Assembly: GCF_014647835.1 (NCBI RefSeq)
Contig: NZ_BMPY01000012.1
Coordinates: 124,001-188,000 of the forward strand
DNA length: 64,000 bases
Source of the DNA: Microbispora rosea subsp. aerata
Lineage (GTDB): Bacteria > Actinomycetota > Actinomycetes > Streptosporangiales > Streptosporangiaceae
Reading direction: 5' to 3'
Below the pieces are notes generated by a model. The model searched no databases. It was not told the DNA's origin and was given only the letters and a program-made list of their open reading frames with translations. Within the stretch, counting starts at the first letter, position 1. Every line of letters starts with the position of its first letter. Of this stretch, positions 8,105-16,951 are shown piece after piece. The translations under genes and the position numbers were made by a program.

Positions 8105-9400
8105 GTGACTCGCACGCAGACCTCCGAGGACCTGTTCGACCGCGCCCGCCGGATCGTTCCCGGCGGCGTCAACTCGCCGGTGCGCGCCTTCGGCGCCGTG
8201 GGCGGCACCCCCCGCTTCATGGCCTCCGGCGAGGGCCCGTACATCACCGACGTGGACGGCAACCGCTACGTCGACCTGGTGTGCTCCTGGGGCCCGATGA
8301 TCCTCGGCCACCGTCACCCCGCCGTCGTGGCGGCGCTGGAGGAGGCCGTGGCGCGCGGCTTCTCGTTCGGCACCGCGACCGAGGGGGAGGTCCTGCTCGC
8401 CGAGGAGATCGTCTCCCGGGTGGCCCCGGTCGAGAAGGTCCGCCTGGTCAGCTCGGGCACCGAGGCGACCATGTCCGCCGTACGGCTGGCCCGCGGCTTC
8501 ACCGGGCGGGCGAAGGTCGTGAAGTTCGCCGGGTGCTACCACGGGCACGTGGACGCGCTGCTGGCCTCGGCGGGGTCCGGGGTCGCCACCTTCGGCCTGC
8601 CCGACACCCCCGGCGTCACCGGCGCCTCCGCGGCCGACACGATCGTCTTGCCGTACAACTCGGTCGAGGCCGTCGAGGAGGCGTTCCGGAAGTTCGAGAT
8701 CGCCTGCGTGATCACCGAGGCGTGCCCGGCGAACATGGGCGTCGTGCCGCCCGCCGAGGGCTTCAACCGGCGGCTGCGCGAGCTGTGCACCGAGCACGGC
8801 GCGCTGCTGATCATCGACGAGGTGCTGACGGGCTTTCGCGTGTCCGCCTCCGGCTGGTACGGCATCGACCCCGTCGAGGCCGACCTCATGACGTTCGGCA
8901 AGGTCATGGGGGGCGGGCTGCCGGCCGCGGCGTTCGGCGGGCGGGCGGAGATCATGGCCGCCCTCGCCCCCGAGGGGCCCGTCTACCAGGCCGGCACGCT
9001 GTCGGGCAACCCGCTCGCCTGCGCGGCCGGGCTCGCCACGCTGCGCGCCTGCGACGACGAGGTGTACGACAGGATCGACGCGTCCGCGCTGGTCATCGGC
9101 CGGGCCGCGTCCGACGCGCTGGCCGCCGCCGGGGTCCCGCACCGCCTCCAGCGCGCGGGGAACCTGTTTTCGATCTTCTTCACCGAGACCCCGGTCACCG
9201 ACTTCGACTCGGCCAAGACCCAGAACACCGACGCGTACCGGGCGTTCTTCCACAGCATGCTCGACCAGGGCGTCTACCTGCCGCCGTCGGCGTACGAGGC
9301 GTGGTTCCTGTCGGCCGCCCACGACGACGAGGCGCTCACCCGCATCGCCGAGGCCCTGCCCCTGGCCGCCAAGGCCGCCGCGCAAGCCGCCGGCGTCTGA
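8105..9400 (+). CDS. hemL: Glutamate-1-semialdehyde 2,1-aminomutase
   Basis: PLP-dependent conversion of glutamate-1-semialdehyde to 5-aminolevulinate, the step between HemA and HemB. The 431-aa protein has [19 protein letters not shown] at the N-terminus, [14 protein letters not shown] for phosphate binding, [10 protein letters not shown] for the pyridine ring, and Lys266 in [12 protein letters not shown] as the Schiff-base residue. GTG 8105 gives a normal N-terminus. It lies 61 bp after the prim-pol-like gene and completes the C5 pathway in this window together with hemA and hemB. Confidence 0.97.
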   Translation: MTRTQTSEDLFDRARRIVPGGVNSPVRAFGAVGGTPRFMASGEGPYITDVDGNRYVDLVCSWGPMILGHRHPAVVAALEEAVARGFSFGTATEGEVLLAEEIVSRVAPVEKVRLVSSGTEATMSAVRLARGFTGRAKVVKFAGCYHGHVDALLASAGSGVATFGLPDTPGVTGASAADTIVLPYNSVEAVEEAFRKFEIACVITEACPANMGVVPPAEGFNRRLRELCTEHGALLIIDEVLTGFRVSASGWYGIDPVEADLMTFGKVMGGGLPAAAFGGRAEIMAALAPEGPVYQAGTLSGNPLACAAGLATLRACDDEVYDRIDASALVIGRAASDALAAAGVPHRLQRAGNLFSIFFTETPVTDFDSAKTQNTDAYRAFFHSMLDQGVYLPPSAYEAWFLSAAHDDEALTRIAEALPLAAKAAAQAAGV

Positions 9401-9563
9401 GGCCGCTCACCGCCCGGCGGCGGTGCGCGCCTCCGGCGCTTGAGTCACTTCACCAGCCGATCGAGATCCAGCTTCGGCGTCGTGCACGTCACTCACGGTA
9501 GTCGTTCCGCTCAATCGCGTGGCCGTTACCCGTTGTCTCCCGCTTGCCGCGTCGGGGCGAGGG

Positions 9564-10451
9564 TCAGCGGGAGATGGGGGCGGGGGTCGTCGTGAGGGCC
9601 GTACGGGGGCGCGTGTTGGCGAACAGCAGGCCGGTGAGGATGAGGGCGCCCGCGGCGACCGTGAGGAGGGAGACGGGCTCGCCGGTGAACAGCGCGGCGG
9701 AGGCGATGCCGAAGACCGGCACGAGCAGGCTGTACGGCGCGACGATCGAGGCGTCGTAGCGGGCCAGCAGCCGGCCCCAGACGGCGAACCCGGCGAGGGT
9801 GGACAGGAGCGCGGTGTAGAGCACGGCGCTCACGCCCTCGGCGGTGAACGACCCCAGCGAGGACGGCCCTTCGGTCACCAGGGCCAGCGCCAGCAGGGGC
9901 GGCCCCGACACCGCGCTCACCCAGACCATGAACCGCAGGGAGTCGGGCGGCGCGGCCTTGCGGGTGGCGATGTTGCCGAGCCCCCACCCGGCCGCCGCGC
10001 CGACGCACAGCAGGAACGCGCCGAAGGGGATCGCCCCCGATTTCGCGGCCACGTCGGCGGCGATCAGGCCCAGGCCGCAGAAGGCCACCGTCGTCCCGAT
10101 GATCCGGCGCCGGCCCAGCCGCTCGCCCAGCAGCGCGGTCGCGAACAGCGCGGTGAACACCGCCTGCACCTGGATGACCAGGGAGGTCAGCCCGGCGGGC
10201 ATGCCGGCGCGCATGCCGAGCAGCAGCAGGCCGTACTGGGCGACGCCGAGGGTCGCGCCGGTGGCCAGCACCCACCGCCAGGGCACGCGCGGCCCTCCGG
10301 CGATCAGCACGGCGGGGAAGGCGGCCAGCAGAAACCGGAGGGCGGCGTAGGTCAGGGGCGGGTAGTGCTTCAAGCCCGCCTGCATGACGACGAAGTTGAA
10401 ACCCCAGACGGCGGCGAGTGCGACGGCGAGGGCCAGGTGGCGGGGGCGCAT
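9564..10451 (-). CDS. EamA/DMT-family transporter
   Basis: A 295-aa integral membrane protein with about ten hydrophobic segments arranged as two EamA repeats, starting ALAVALAAVWGFNFVVM. It resembles YdcZ/RhaT-like and amino-acid/metabolite exporters of the drug/metabolite superfamily; the substrate cannot be read from sequence. The gene points away from a LysR regulator located about 200 bp upstream. Such exporter/LysR pairs are often functionally linked, as with LysE-ArgP type systems. This linkage is inference. Confidence 0.88.
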   Translation of the reverse strand: MRPRHLALAVALAAVWGFNFVVMQAGLKHYPPLTYAALRFLLAAFPAVLIAGGPRVPWRWVLATGATLGVAQYGLLLLGMRAGMPAGLTSLVIQVQAVFTALFATALLGERLGRRRIIGTTVAFCGLGLIAADVAAKSGAIPFGAFLLCVGAAAGWGLGNIATRKAAPPDSLRFMVWVSAVSGPPLLALALVTEGPSSLGSFTAEGVSAVLYTALLSTLAGFAVWGRLLARYDASIVAPYSLLVPVFGIASAALFTGEPVSLLTVAAGALILTGLLFANTRPRTALTTTPAPISR

Positions 10452-10462
10452 GGATCAGGGGA

Positions 10463-10585
10463 TCAGCGCGAGGAGCGGCGGCGGTCGCGGGCCTGCCGGG
10501 CCTGACGCGCCAGGGTCTCCAGGTAGGACGTGTGTTCGGATCGGACGGACTTCGTGAAGAACTTGTTCAGGATTCGCATGTCCAT
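10463..10585 (-). CDS. Possible 40-aa basic small protein
   Basis: A short ORF starting MDMRILNKFFTKSVRSE and ending in a highly basic, Arg-rich helix (RQARQARDRRRSSR). Third codon positions are almost all G or C, as in real genes here. It fills the space between the exporter and the LysR promoter. The alternative start is 10579. No convincing ribosome site is visible, so it may be leaderless or not a gene. Function is unknown. Confidence 0.4.
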   Translation of the reverse strand: MDMRILNKFFTKSVRSEHTSYLETLARQARQARDRRRSSR

Positions 10586-10597
10586 ATCATCGCATCG

Positions 10598-10643
10598 CTA
10601 AACAGTTGAGCGCAAACGAGTTCTGCTAAGGAGAACGGTTTAG
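10598..10643. promoter_or_regulatory. Inverted repeat upstream of the LysR gene
   Basis: CTAAACAGTT (10598-10607) and AACGGTTTAG (10634-10643) form a 9/10 inverted repeat with a 26-bp spacer, ending 9 bp before the LysR ATG and overlapping the divergent promoter region. The spacing suits a LysR dimer-of-dimers site and would permit autorepression. A ribosome site (AAGGAG) lies inside the spacer. Confidence 0.5.
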
Positions 10644-10652
10644 AATGGCTAC

Positions 10653-11582
10653 ATGTTGGACCTGAACCGGTTGAAGGCCCTGCACGCCGTGTCGGTGTAC
10701 GGCTCCGTAGGCGCGGCGGCCGAGGCGCTGATGGTGACCCCTTCGGCGATCTCCCAGCAGCTCGCGAAGCTCGAACGCGAGACCGGCGCCGTCCTGATCG
10801 AGCGCAACGGGCGCGGGGTGAAGCTGACCGACGCCGCCGGGCTGCTCGCCGAGCACGCCGGGCGCATCCTCGCGCTCGTGGAGACGGCGGAGGCCGACTT
10901 CGAGGCGCTGCGCGGGGCGGTGGTCGGCAAGCTGGTCATGGCCGCCTTCCCCACCGCGGCCCGGGGCATCGTGCCGCGCGCCCTGACCACGCTCAAGCGG
11001 CAGCATCCCGATCTCGACGTGCTCGTCTACGAAAGGGAACCGGATCGGCAGATCCGCGAGCTGGCCCGCGGCGACCTCGACCTCGCCGTCCTGCAGGACT
11101 GGCTCAACCGGCCGATGGCGCTGCCCGAAGGGCTGTCGCGCACGACTTTGATGGACGACGTGGCCGACGTCGTCGTGCCGGCCGACCACCCCCTGGTGAA
11201 CGCCGACCGGGTGCGCCTGCGCGATCTCGCCGGCGAGAACTGGATCAGCTCGGCCCCCGGCACGGTGTGCAACGACTTCCTGGTGTTCCTGCTGCGCTCG
11301 GAGGAGCGGGAGCCGCGGATCGTCTGCATGGCCGACGAATATCCCACCCAGCTCGCGATGGTCGCCGAGGGCCACGGCTGCGCGCTCATCCCCCGGCTGG
11401 GCCGCGGGCCGCTGCCGGACGGCGTGGCCGTCCTGGCCGTGGACCCGCCGCCCGTGCGGCGGATCTACGCGGTCTGGCGGGCCGACGCCGCCCGCCGCCC
11501 CGCGATCCGCGCCGCCGTCGACGCGCTGCGCTCGGCGACCGACGCGCTGCGTCCCACGTGCTCGGAGCCGCCCGCCGGGTAG
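10653..11582 (+). CDS. LysR-family transcriptional regulator
   Basis: A 309-aa regulator with an N-terminal winged helix (about residues 1-60: LNRLKALHAVSVYGSVGAAA, then SAISQQLAKLERETG). A periplasmic-binding-like effector domain (about 90-295) follows, beginning KLVMAAFPTAARGIVP. It most likely senses a small metabolite and controls the divergent transport gene and itself through the inverted repeat just upstream. The ligand is unknown. Confidence 0.92.
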   Translation: MLDLNRLKALHAVSVYGSVGAAAEALMVTPSAISQQLAKLERETGAVLIERNGRGVKLTDAAGLLAEHAGRILALVETAEADFEALRGAVVGKLVMAAFPTAARGIVPRALTTLKRQHPDLDVLVYEREPDRQIRELARGDLDLAVLQDWLNRPMALPEGLSRTTLMDDVADVVVPADHPLVNADRVRLRDLAGENWISSAPGTVCNDFLVFLLRSEEREPRIVCMADEYPTQLAMVAEGHGCALIPRLGRGPLPDGVAVLAVDPPPVRRIYAVWRADAARRPAIRAAVDALRSATDALRPTCSEPPAG

Positions 11583-11594
11583 GCTGTCCTGGTC

Positions 11595-12335
11595 ATGACA
11601 GAGATGACCATCGTTCACCTGCTCCGGCACGGTGAGGTTCACAATCCCCGTGGAGTCCTGTACGGCAGGCTGCCGGGCTACCACCTGTCCGAGACCGGCC
11701 GCCGCATGGCCGAGGTGGTCGCCAAGGCCGTCGAGAGCAGGGACATCGTCGCGGTGTGGAGCTCGCCCATGGAGCGGGCCCAGGAGACCGCGGCGCCGTC
11801 CGCGAAGGCGCTCGGCCTGGAGGTGGTCACCGATGAGCGGCTGACCGAGGCGGGCAACGTCTTCGAGGGCCTGCGGATGGCCGGCAGCGCCAACGTCTTC
11901 CGCGATCTCCGCTCCTACCGCCACTTCAGGAACCCGTTCCGGCCGTCCTGGGGCGAGCCGTACCGGGACGTCGTGGCGCGCATGAAGGCGGTCGTGGACG
12001 ACGCGCGGGCGGCGGCCCGCGGCCACGAGGCGCTGCTGGTGAGCCACCAGCTGCCCATCTGGGTCATCCGGCTGGCGGCCGAGGGCAGGCGGCTGTGGCA
12101 CGACCCGCGCCGCCGTCAGTGCGCGCTCGCCAGCCTCACCAGCCTGACCTTCGAGGGCAACCGGCTCATCAGCATCGGCTACAGCGAGCCCGCCGGGGCG
12201 CTGCTCAGGGCCGGTGCGGAGCCGCAGGGCGAGGCGGCGCTGTTCGACAAGGTCGACGAGGCGCTGCCGGAGGCGCTTCGGGCCGACCCGGAGGACGAGG
12301 AGACGCCCGGCCCGCGATCGGTCCCGGGCGTGTGA
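11595..12335 (+). CDS. Histidine phosphatase family protein
   Basis: A 246-aa member of the phosphoglycerate-mutase-like superfamily. The catalytic motif LLRHGEVHNP is at the N-terminus, with SETGRRMAEV and SSPMERAQETAAP following, and a second catalytic His in LLVSHQLPIW. It hydrolyses or transfers phosphate through a phospho-His intermediate; the substrate is unknown. It lies about 75 bp upstream of the ResA-like gene. The same order before the cytochrome c maturation genes occurs in other actinomycetes, which suggests co-transcription. Confidence 0.9.
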   Translation: MTEMTIVHLLRHGEVHNPRGVLYGRLPGYHLSETGRRMAEVVAKAVESRDIVAVWSSPMERAQETAAPSAKALGLEVVTDERLTEAGNVFEGLRMAGSANVFRDLRSYRHFRNPFRPSWGEPYRDVVARMKAVVDDARAAARGHEALLVSHQLPIWVIRLAAEGRRLWHDPRRRQCALASLTSLTFEGNRLISIGYSEPAGALLRAGAEPQGEAALFDKVDEALPEALRADPEDEETPGPRSVPGV

Positions 12336-12411
12336 CCCGGCGGACGGGGCACCCATGCCGGTCGGTAGGCTTACAGCTCTACCGGTCGTAGTACAAGGAG
12401 ATCCTCCTCCC

Positions 12412-12999
12412 GTGTCCGTCAAGCGTGTGACCGTCAAGAGTCTGACCGCGCTCGCCGCCGCGGTCGCGGCCGTGGCGGCCCTCTCCGGCTGCGCGGGTGT
12501 TCAGGCGGCTCAGCCGCGCTCCGGCGACACACGTTTCGTCGCGGGGGACGGCCGCGTCGAGTTCTTCGCCGCCGCGCAGCGCCACAAGGCGCCGCACATC
12601 GAGGGGAAGACCCTCGACGGGGGCACGGCCTCGCTGACCCCGGGCAAGGTTCACGTGCTGAACTTCTGGGCCTCCTGGTGCGCGCCCTGCCGCGCCGAGG
12701 CGCCCGTGCTCAAGGACATCGCGGCGATCACCAAGTCGAAGGGCGTCGAGTTCCTCGGCGTCAACTTCAAGGACCTCCAGGCGTCCGCGCAGGCGTACGA
12801 CCGCTCGGTCGAGCCCGGCTATCCCAGCATCTACGACCAGAGCGGGAAGGTGCTGCTGCAGTTCCAGGGCACCGTGCCGCCCGCCGCCATCCCCTCCACG
12901 CTGATCATCGACGCCCAGGGCCGGATCGCCGCCCGCGCGCTCGGCGCGGTCAAGTACGACGATCTGCTCTCGGCCGTCACCAAGGTGACCGATGAGTGA
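12412..12999 (+). CDS. resA: ResA/TlpA-like thiol-disulfide oxidoreductase lipoprotein
   Basis: A 195-aa exported thioredoxin-fold protein. A lipobox LSGC at residues 24-27 predicts membrane anchoring. The active site is WASWCAPC, followed by the cis-Pro region AAIPSTLIID. It likely reduces apocytochrome c haem-binding cysteines, receiving electrons from CcdA. GTG 12412 is preferred because AAGGAG lies upstream and the signal sequence then starts normally; the longer open frame upstream overlaps the phosphatase gene. Its end overlaps ccdA by 8 bp. Confidence 0.92.
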   Translation: MSVKRVTVKSLTALAAAVAAVAALSGCAGVQAAQPRSGDTRFVAGDGRVEFFAAAQRHKAPHIEGKTLDGGTASLTPGKVHVLNFWASWCAPCRAEAPVLKDIAAITKSKGVEFLGVNFKDLQASAQAYDRSVEPGYPSIYDQSGKVLLQFQGTVPPAAIPSTLIIDAQGRIAARALGAVKYDDLLSAVTKVTDE

Positions 13000-13723
13000 C
13001 CTCGGCAGCACGGTCGCGACCGGGTCGCTTCTGCTCGCCGCGCCGATCGCGGCGGCCGCCGGGCTCGTGTCGTTCGCCTCGCCGTGCGTGCTGCCGCTGG
13101 TCCCCGGCTACCTGTCGTACGTCACGGGCATGAGCGGCGACCCGAAGCGGGGCCGCATGGTGCTCGGCAGCGCGCTCTTCGTGCTCGGGTTCGCGGTCGT
13201 GTTCGTGCTGGGAGGCGCGTTGTTCGGCGGCCTCGGCGCGGCGCTGCACGGCAACGCCGACGTGATCACCCGGGTCCTCGGGGTGGTGACGATCGTCCTC
13301 GGGCTGGCCTTCCTGGGCGTGATCCCCGGCCTGCAGCGTGACGTGCGCATCCATCGGCTGCCGGCGGCCGGAATCGCGACGGCCCCGCTGCTCGGGGTCG
13401 TCTTCGGCCTCGGCTGGACGCCGTGCATCGGCCCGACGCTCGCGGTGGTGATGACTTTGTCGGTGAACCAGGGCAGTGCGCTGCGCGGCGCCGCGCTCGC
13501 CTTCGCGTACGCGCTGGGTCTCGGCCTGCCGTTCGTGCTGGCGGGGCTGGCCTACCGCAAGGCGCTCAACACGTTCAAGGCGGTGCGCCGCCACACTCCG
13601 CTGATCACCAGGGTCGGCGGCGGAATGCTCGTGGCCGTCGGCCTGCTGCTCGTGACCGGGCAGTGGGCGGAAATCATCGTCCACCTGCAGGTGTGGGTCG
13701 GCGGCTTCAGGCCGGTGATCTGA
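12992..13723 (+). CDS. ccdA: Cytochrome c biogenesis protein CcdA
   Basis: A 243-aa membrane protein with about six helices. It has the two conserved redox cysteines in FASPCVLPLVPGYLSY and GWTPCIGPTLAV, which pass electrons across the membrane to ResA. It overlaps the resA 3' end and its stop overlaps the resB ATG (TGATG), indicating coupled translation within the System II cytochrome c maturation operon. Confidence 0.95.
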   Translation: MSDLGSTVATGSLLLAAPIAAAAGLVSFASPCVLPLVPGYLSYVTGMSGDPKRGRMVLGSALFVLGFAVVFVLGGALFGGLGAALHGNADVITRVLGVVTIVLGLAFLGVIPGLQRDVRIHRLPAAGIATAPLLGVVFGLGWTPCIGPTLAVVMTLSVNQGSALRGAALAFAYALGLGLPFVLAGLAYRKALNTFKAVRRHTPLITRVGGGMLVAVGLLLVTGQWAEIIVHLQVWVGGFRPVI

Positions 13724-15483
13724 TGAGCGCCCCCGACGACCTCGCGTCCGCCGTACGCGACGAGACTGTGGCGACGGATCAGGTCACGCAGGAGCGGACG
13801 CGGCCGGCCGGCCTCGGCCCGGTCGGCTGGCTGCGCTGGGCCTGGCGCACCCTCACCTCGATGCGCACGGCCCTGATCCTGCTGTTCCTGTTCGCCCTCG
13901 GGTCGGTCCCCGGCTCGATCTACCCGCAGCGCGGCGTCGATCCCGCCCAAGTCGCGCAGTATTTCAAGAACAATCCCACCCAGGCGGAGTGGCTCGACCG
14001 GTTCTGGCTGTTCGACGTCTTCAGCTCGCCCTGGTTCGCCGCGATCTACCTGCTGCTGTTCCTCTCACTGGCCGGGTGCGTGTTCCCGCGGGTCCTGGTC
14101 CACGCCAAGGAGATCCGCCGCAAGCCGCCCGCCGCCCCGCGCAACCTCCTGCGCCTGCCGCACGGCGAGGCGTTCGAGAGCGGGCTCACCCTGGAGCAGG
14201 CCGCCGCCGCGCTCAAGCGCAGGCGCTTTCGCGTCGTCACCGGCGACGGCTGGGTGGCGGCGGAGAAGGGCTACCTCCGGGAGACCGGCAACCTCCTGTT
14301 CCACTTCGCCCTGCTCGGGCTGCTGTTCGCCGTCGGCGCCGGCGGCCTGTACGGCTACCGCGGCAACGTGCTGGTGGTGGAGGGCGACGGCTTCTCCAAC
14401 GCCGTGGCGGCCTACGACCGCTTCATGCCCGGCAGCCGCGTCACCGCCGAGTCGCTCGAGCCGTTCTCCTTCACGCTGAAGGACTTCCAGGCCAGCTACG
14501 TCGCGGCCGGGGACAGGCAGGGCCAGCCGCTCGACTATCTCGCCAAGCTGACCGTCCAGGACTCCCCGACGGCCCCGCCGCGCGAGGTGGATCTCAAGGT
14601 TAACGAGCCGCTGGACGTGGACGGCACGCTGACCTACCTGATCGGCCACGGCTACGCCCCCACGTTCCGGGTGACCGACGGCAAGGGCCAGGTGGCGTAC
14701 GAGGGCCCGGTGCCGTGCCTGGCCGACGACCAGGCCACGTACACCTCCGAGTGCGTGATCAAGGTGCCGGACGCGCAGCCGACCCAGCTCGGGTTCCTGG
14801 TGCGCTTCCTGCCCACGACCGTGCCGAGCGGCGACGCCTGGGTCTCGGTCTTCCCCGGCGCCGCGAACCCGACCGTGCAGATCTTCCCGTTCGCCGGCGA
14901 CCTCGGCCTGAAGTCGGGGCAGCCGCAGTCGGTGTATCAGCTCGACACCACGAACCTCAAGCCGCTCGGCGCGATGTCGGCCCAGCCGACCCCGCTCAAC
15001 GTGGGCGAGACCAAGGAGCTCGCCGACGGCGCCGGGAAGATCCAGTTCACCGGCGTGAAGGAGTGGATCAGCCTCCAGATCACCTACGACCCGGGCCGCG
15101 AGCCCGCCCTGCTGGCGGCGGCCGCCGCGGTGATCGGGCTCGTGCTGTCGCTCACGGTCCGCCGCCGCCGCCTTTGGGTGCGGGTGAAGGACGGGACGGT
15201 CACGGTGGGAGGATTGACCCGCACCGAAGGCGGCGGCGCGGCCTTCGCCGAGGAGTTCGCCCAGATCGTCACCGCCCTGCGCGGCGGCCCGCCCGCCGGC
15301 GGCCCGGACGACGGCGCGGCGGAGCGGCCCCCGGCCGGAAAGCCGCAGATCGGGAAGCCACAGGCCGGAGAGCCCGGAACGCCCGAGCCGTCTGAGCCGG
15401 AGGGTTCTGGCAGTGCCGGGCACGTCCTGTCGGACGCGCCCACCGGAAACGCTGCGCCGGGCGGCCGCCCGGACGAGGAGTGA
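13723..15483 (+). CDS. resB: Cytochrome c maturation protein ResB/Ccs1
   Basis: A 586-aa membrane protein. The N-terminal helices (TSMRTALILLFLFALGS, then a helix around residues 105-125) are followed by a further helix (LLFHFALLGLLFAVG), a large extracytoplasmic domain (about 230-455) and a last helix near 465-485. With CcsB it forms the haem export and ligation complex of System II. The C-terminal tail is long, hydrophilic and Pro/Gly-rich. The ATG at 13723 overlaps the ccdA stop. Confidence 0.95.
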   Translation: MSAPDDLASAVRDETVATDQVTQERTRPAGLGPVGWLRWAWRTLTSMRTALILLFLFALGSVPGSIYPQRGVDPAQVAQYFKNNPTQAEWLDRFWLFDVFSSPWFAAIYLLLFLSLAGCVFPRVLVHAKEIRRKPPAAPRNLLRLPHGEAFESGLTLEQAAAALKRRRFRVVTGDGWVAAEKGYLRETGNLLFHFALLGLLFAVGAGGLYGYRGNVLVVEGDGFSNAVAAYDRFMPGSRVTAESLEPFSFTLKDFQASYVAAGDRQGQPLDYLAKLTVQDSPTAPPREVDLKVNEPLDVDGTLTYLIGHGYAPTFRVTDGKGQVAYEGPVPCLADDQATYTSECVIKVPDAQPTQLGFLVRFLPTTVPSGDAWVSVFPGAANPTVQIFPFAGDLGLKSGQPQSVYQLDTTNLKPLGAMSAQPTPLNVGETKELADGAGKIQFTGVKEWISLQITYDPGREPALLAAAAAVIGLVLSLTVRRRRLWVRVKDGTVTVGGLTRTEGGGAAFAEEFAQIVTALRGGPPAGGPDDGAAERPPAGKPQIGKPQAGEPGTPEPSEPEGSGSAGHVLSDAPTGNAAPGGRPDEE

Positions 15484-15486
15484 GTG

Positions 15487-16458
15487 ATGCCCGCCCCGGT
15501 AACCCAAAACGTCAACGAGAGTCTCGCCACGCTGAGCGACCAGCTCATCCTGGTCACCGTCCTGCTGTATCTCGCCGCGATGATCTGCTACGCGCTGGAT
15601 CTCGCCTTCGGCCGGGCCCGCACGGTCGTGGCCGCGCGACGGCGGGAGCTGGTCGGCGCGGGCGGCCCCGCCCTCCCCGAAGACGCGACCGGGGACACGG
15701 CGGAGGCTTCGGGCCCGCAGCCGGCCGCGTGGGCGGTCCGGGCGGGCACCGTCGGCGTGGTCCTCACCTGGATCGGGTGGGCCGCCAACCTCGGCGGCAT
15801 CCTCACCCGGGGCTTCGCGGTCGACCGGTGGCCGTGGGCCAACATGTACGAGTTCGTGGTGGCGATCTGCTTCGCCGCCGTCACCGCGTTCCTCGTGCTG
15901 CTGATCCGGCAGCCGATCCGCTTCCTCGGCGCGTTCGTCACCGTGACCGCGGCGCTCGGGCTGGGCTTCGCCGTGCTGTTCCTGCACGTCCAGGCGGGCC
16001 CGGTGACGCCCGCGCTGCACTCGTACTGGATCGCGATCCACGTCACGGCGGCGATCGTGGCCAGCGGGCTGTTCATCGTGGCGGGCGTCAGCGCGATCCT
16101 CTACCTGATCCGCAAGGACGGGCGCGCGTCGGTGCTGCCGGGCAAGGAGAGCCTGGAGCGCGTCGCGCACCGCGCGATCGTCACCGCCTTCCCGATCTGG
16201 ACGTTCGCCGTCATCGCGGGCGCCCTGTGGGCCGACCGGGCGTGGGGCCGCTACTGGGGCTGGGACCCGAAGGAGGTGTGGTCGTTCATCACGTGGATCG
16301 TCTACGCCGCCTACCTCCACGCCCGGGCGACGGCCGGGTGGCGCGGCAAGGCCGCGATGATCATCTCGCTGGTCGCCTTCGCCTGCCTGATGTTCAACCT
16401 GGTCGGCGTCAACATCTTCTTCTCGGGGCTGCACTCCTACGCCGACGTGCCCAAGTAA
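15487..16458 (+). CDS. ccsB: Cytochrome c maturation protein CcsB/ResC (haem handling)
   Basis: A 323-aa protein with about eight membrane segments and the tryptophan-rich WWD-type motif WGRYWGWDPKEVWSFITW that binds haem. It acts with ResB to attach haem to apocytochromes c outside the membrane. ATG 15487 is chosen over GTG 15484 because GAGGAG at the end of resB is then well spaced. It is the last gene of the maturation operon and converges with the next gene. Confidence 0.95.
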   Translation: MPAPVTQNVNESLATLSDQLILVTVLLYLAAMICYALDLAFGRARTVVAARRRELVGAGGPALPEDATGDTAEASGPQPAAWAVRAGTVGVVLTWIGWAANLGGILTRGFAVDRWPWANMYEFVVAICFAAVTAFLVLLIRQPIRFLGAFVTVTAALGLGFAVLFLHVQAGPVTPALHSYWIAIHVTAAIVASGLFIVAGVSAILYLIRKDGRASVLPGKESLERVAHRAIVTAFPIWTFAVIAGALWADRAWGRYWGWDPKEVWSFITWIVYAAYLHARATAGWRGKAAMIISLVAFACLMFNLVGVNIFFSGLHSYADVPK

Positions 16459-16469
16459 GGGCCGTCCAC

Positions 16470-16505
16470 GGCGCGGGCCCCACGCGGGGGCTCCGGCCCC
16501 GGGGG
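16470..16505. terminator. GC-rich hairpins between convergent genes
   Basis: The short convergent gap holds overlapping stem possibilities, the clearest being GGGGC-TCCG-GCCCC. It may terminate ccsB from one side and the small membrane protein gene from the other. There is no U-tract. Confidence 0.35.
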
Positions 16506-16826
16506 TCAGTCCTCGTCGCGCAGGCGCCGCTCCAGGCTGCGCAGGAACTCGGGGTCGTCGTCGGGGCCGCGCGGCACGTTGCCGCCGCTCTCGGACCACC
16601 GGCCGCTCCCCATCGCGTCGCCGACCGGGCCGTACACGGCGTGGTGGCGGCGCGGGCGGCCCACGAGGAGCCAGGTCAGCGCGCCCACGTCCGCCAGGAC
16701 GATCACGATGAGGACCCACAGGAACTTGGGGAGATTACGCACGTCCTGCTCTGGGGTCGTGATCACGTCGAAGAGGCAGTAGAGCCAGAGGGCGAGCAGC
16801 GCCAGGCCGATTATCACGCTAGCCAT
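16506..16826 (-). CDS. Small membrane protein with PLDc_N (phospholipase D nuclease N-terminal) motif
   Basis: A 106-aa protein with two transmembrane helices (VIIGLALLALWLYCLFDVIT and FLWVLIVIVLADVGALTWLL). The pattern LYCLFDVIT...LPKFLWVLIVI...VGALTWLLVGRP is that of PLDc_N-domain proteins. A charged C-terminal tail ends FLRSLERRLRDED. Topology and role are not known in detail. The start is 16826 or 16844 (six residues longer); neither has a clear ribosome site. Confidence 0.8.
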   Translation of the reverse strand: MASVIIGLALLALWLYCLFDVITTPEQDVRNLPKFLWVLIVIVLADVGALTWLLVGRPRRHHAVYGPVGDAMGSGRWSESGGNVPRGPDDDPEFLRSLERRLRDED

Positions 16827-16951
16827 GCCCACACGGTAAGCCATACCGGCGACTAATCGTGTCGGGCTTTGGGGTGACGGGGACAGCCCGGCATCGTACG
16901 GTGGACCGGTACACGGCGTGCCGAGGACACGGAGCCTGACAGAGGGGTGCG

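Noticed and set aside
14065-16719. 884-codon antisense frame over resB/ccsB
   Set aside because: Arises from G/C third-position bias of the sense strand; Arg/Gly/His-rich with no domain.
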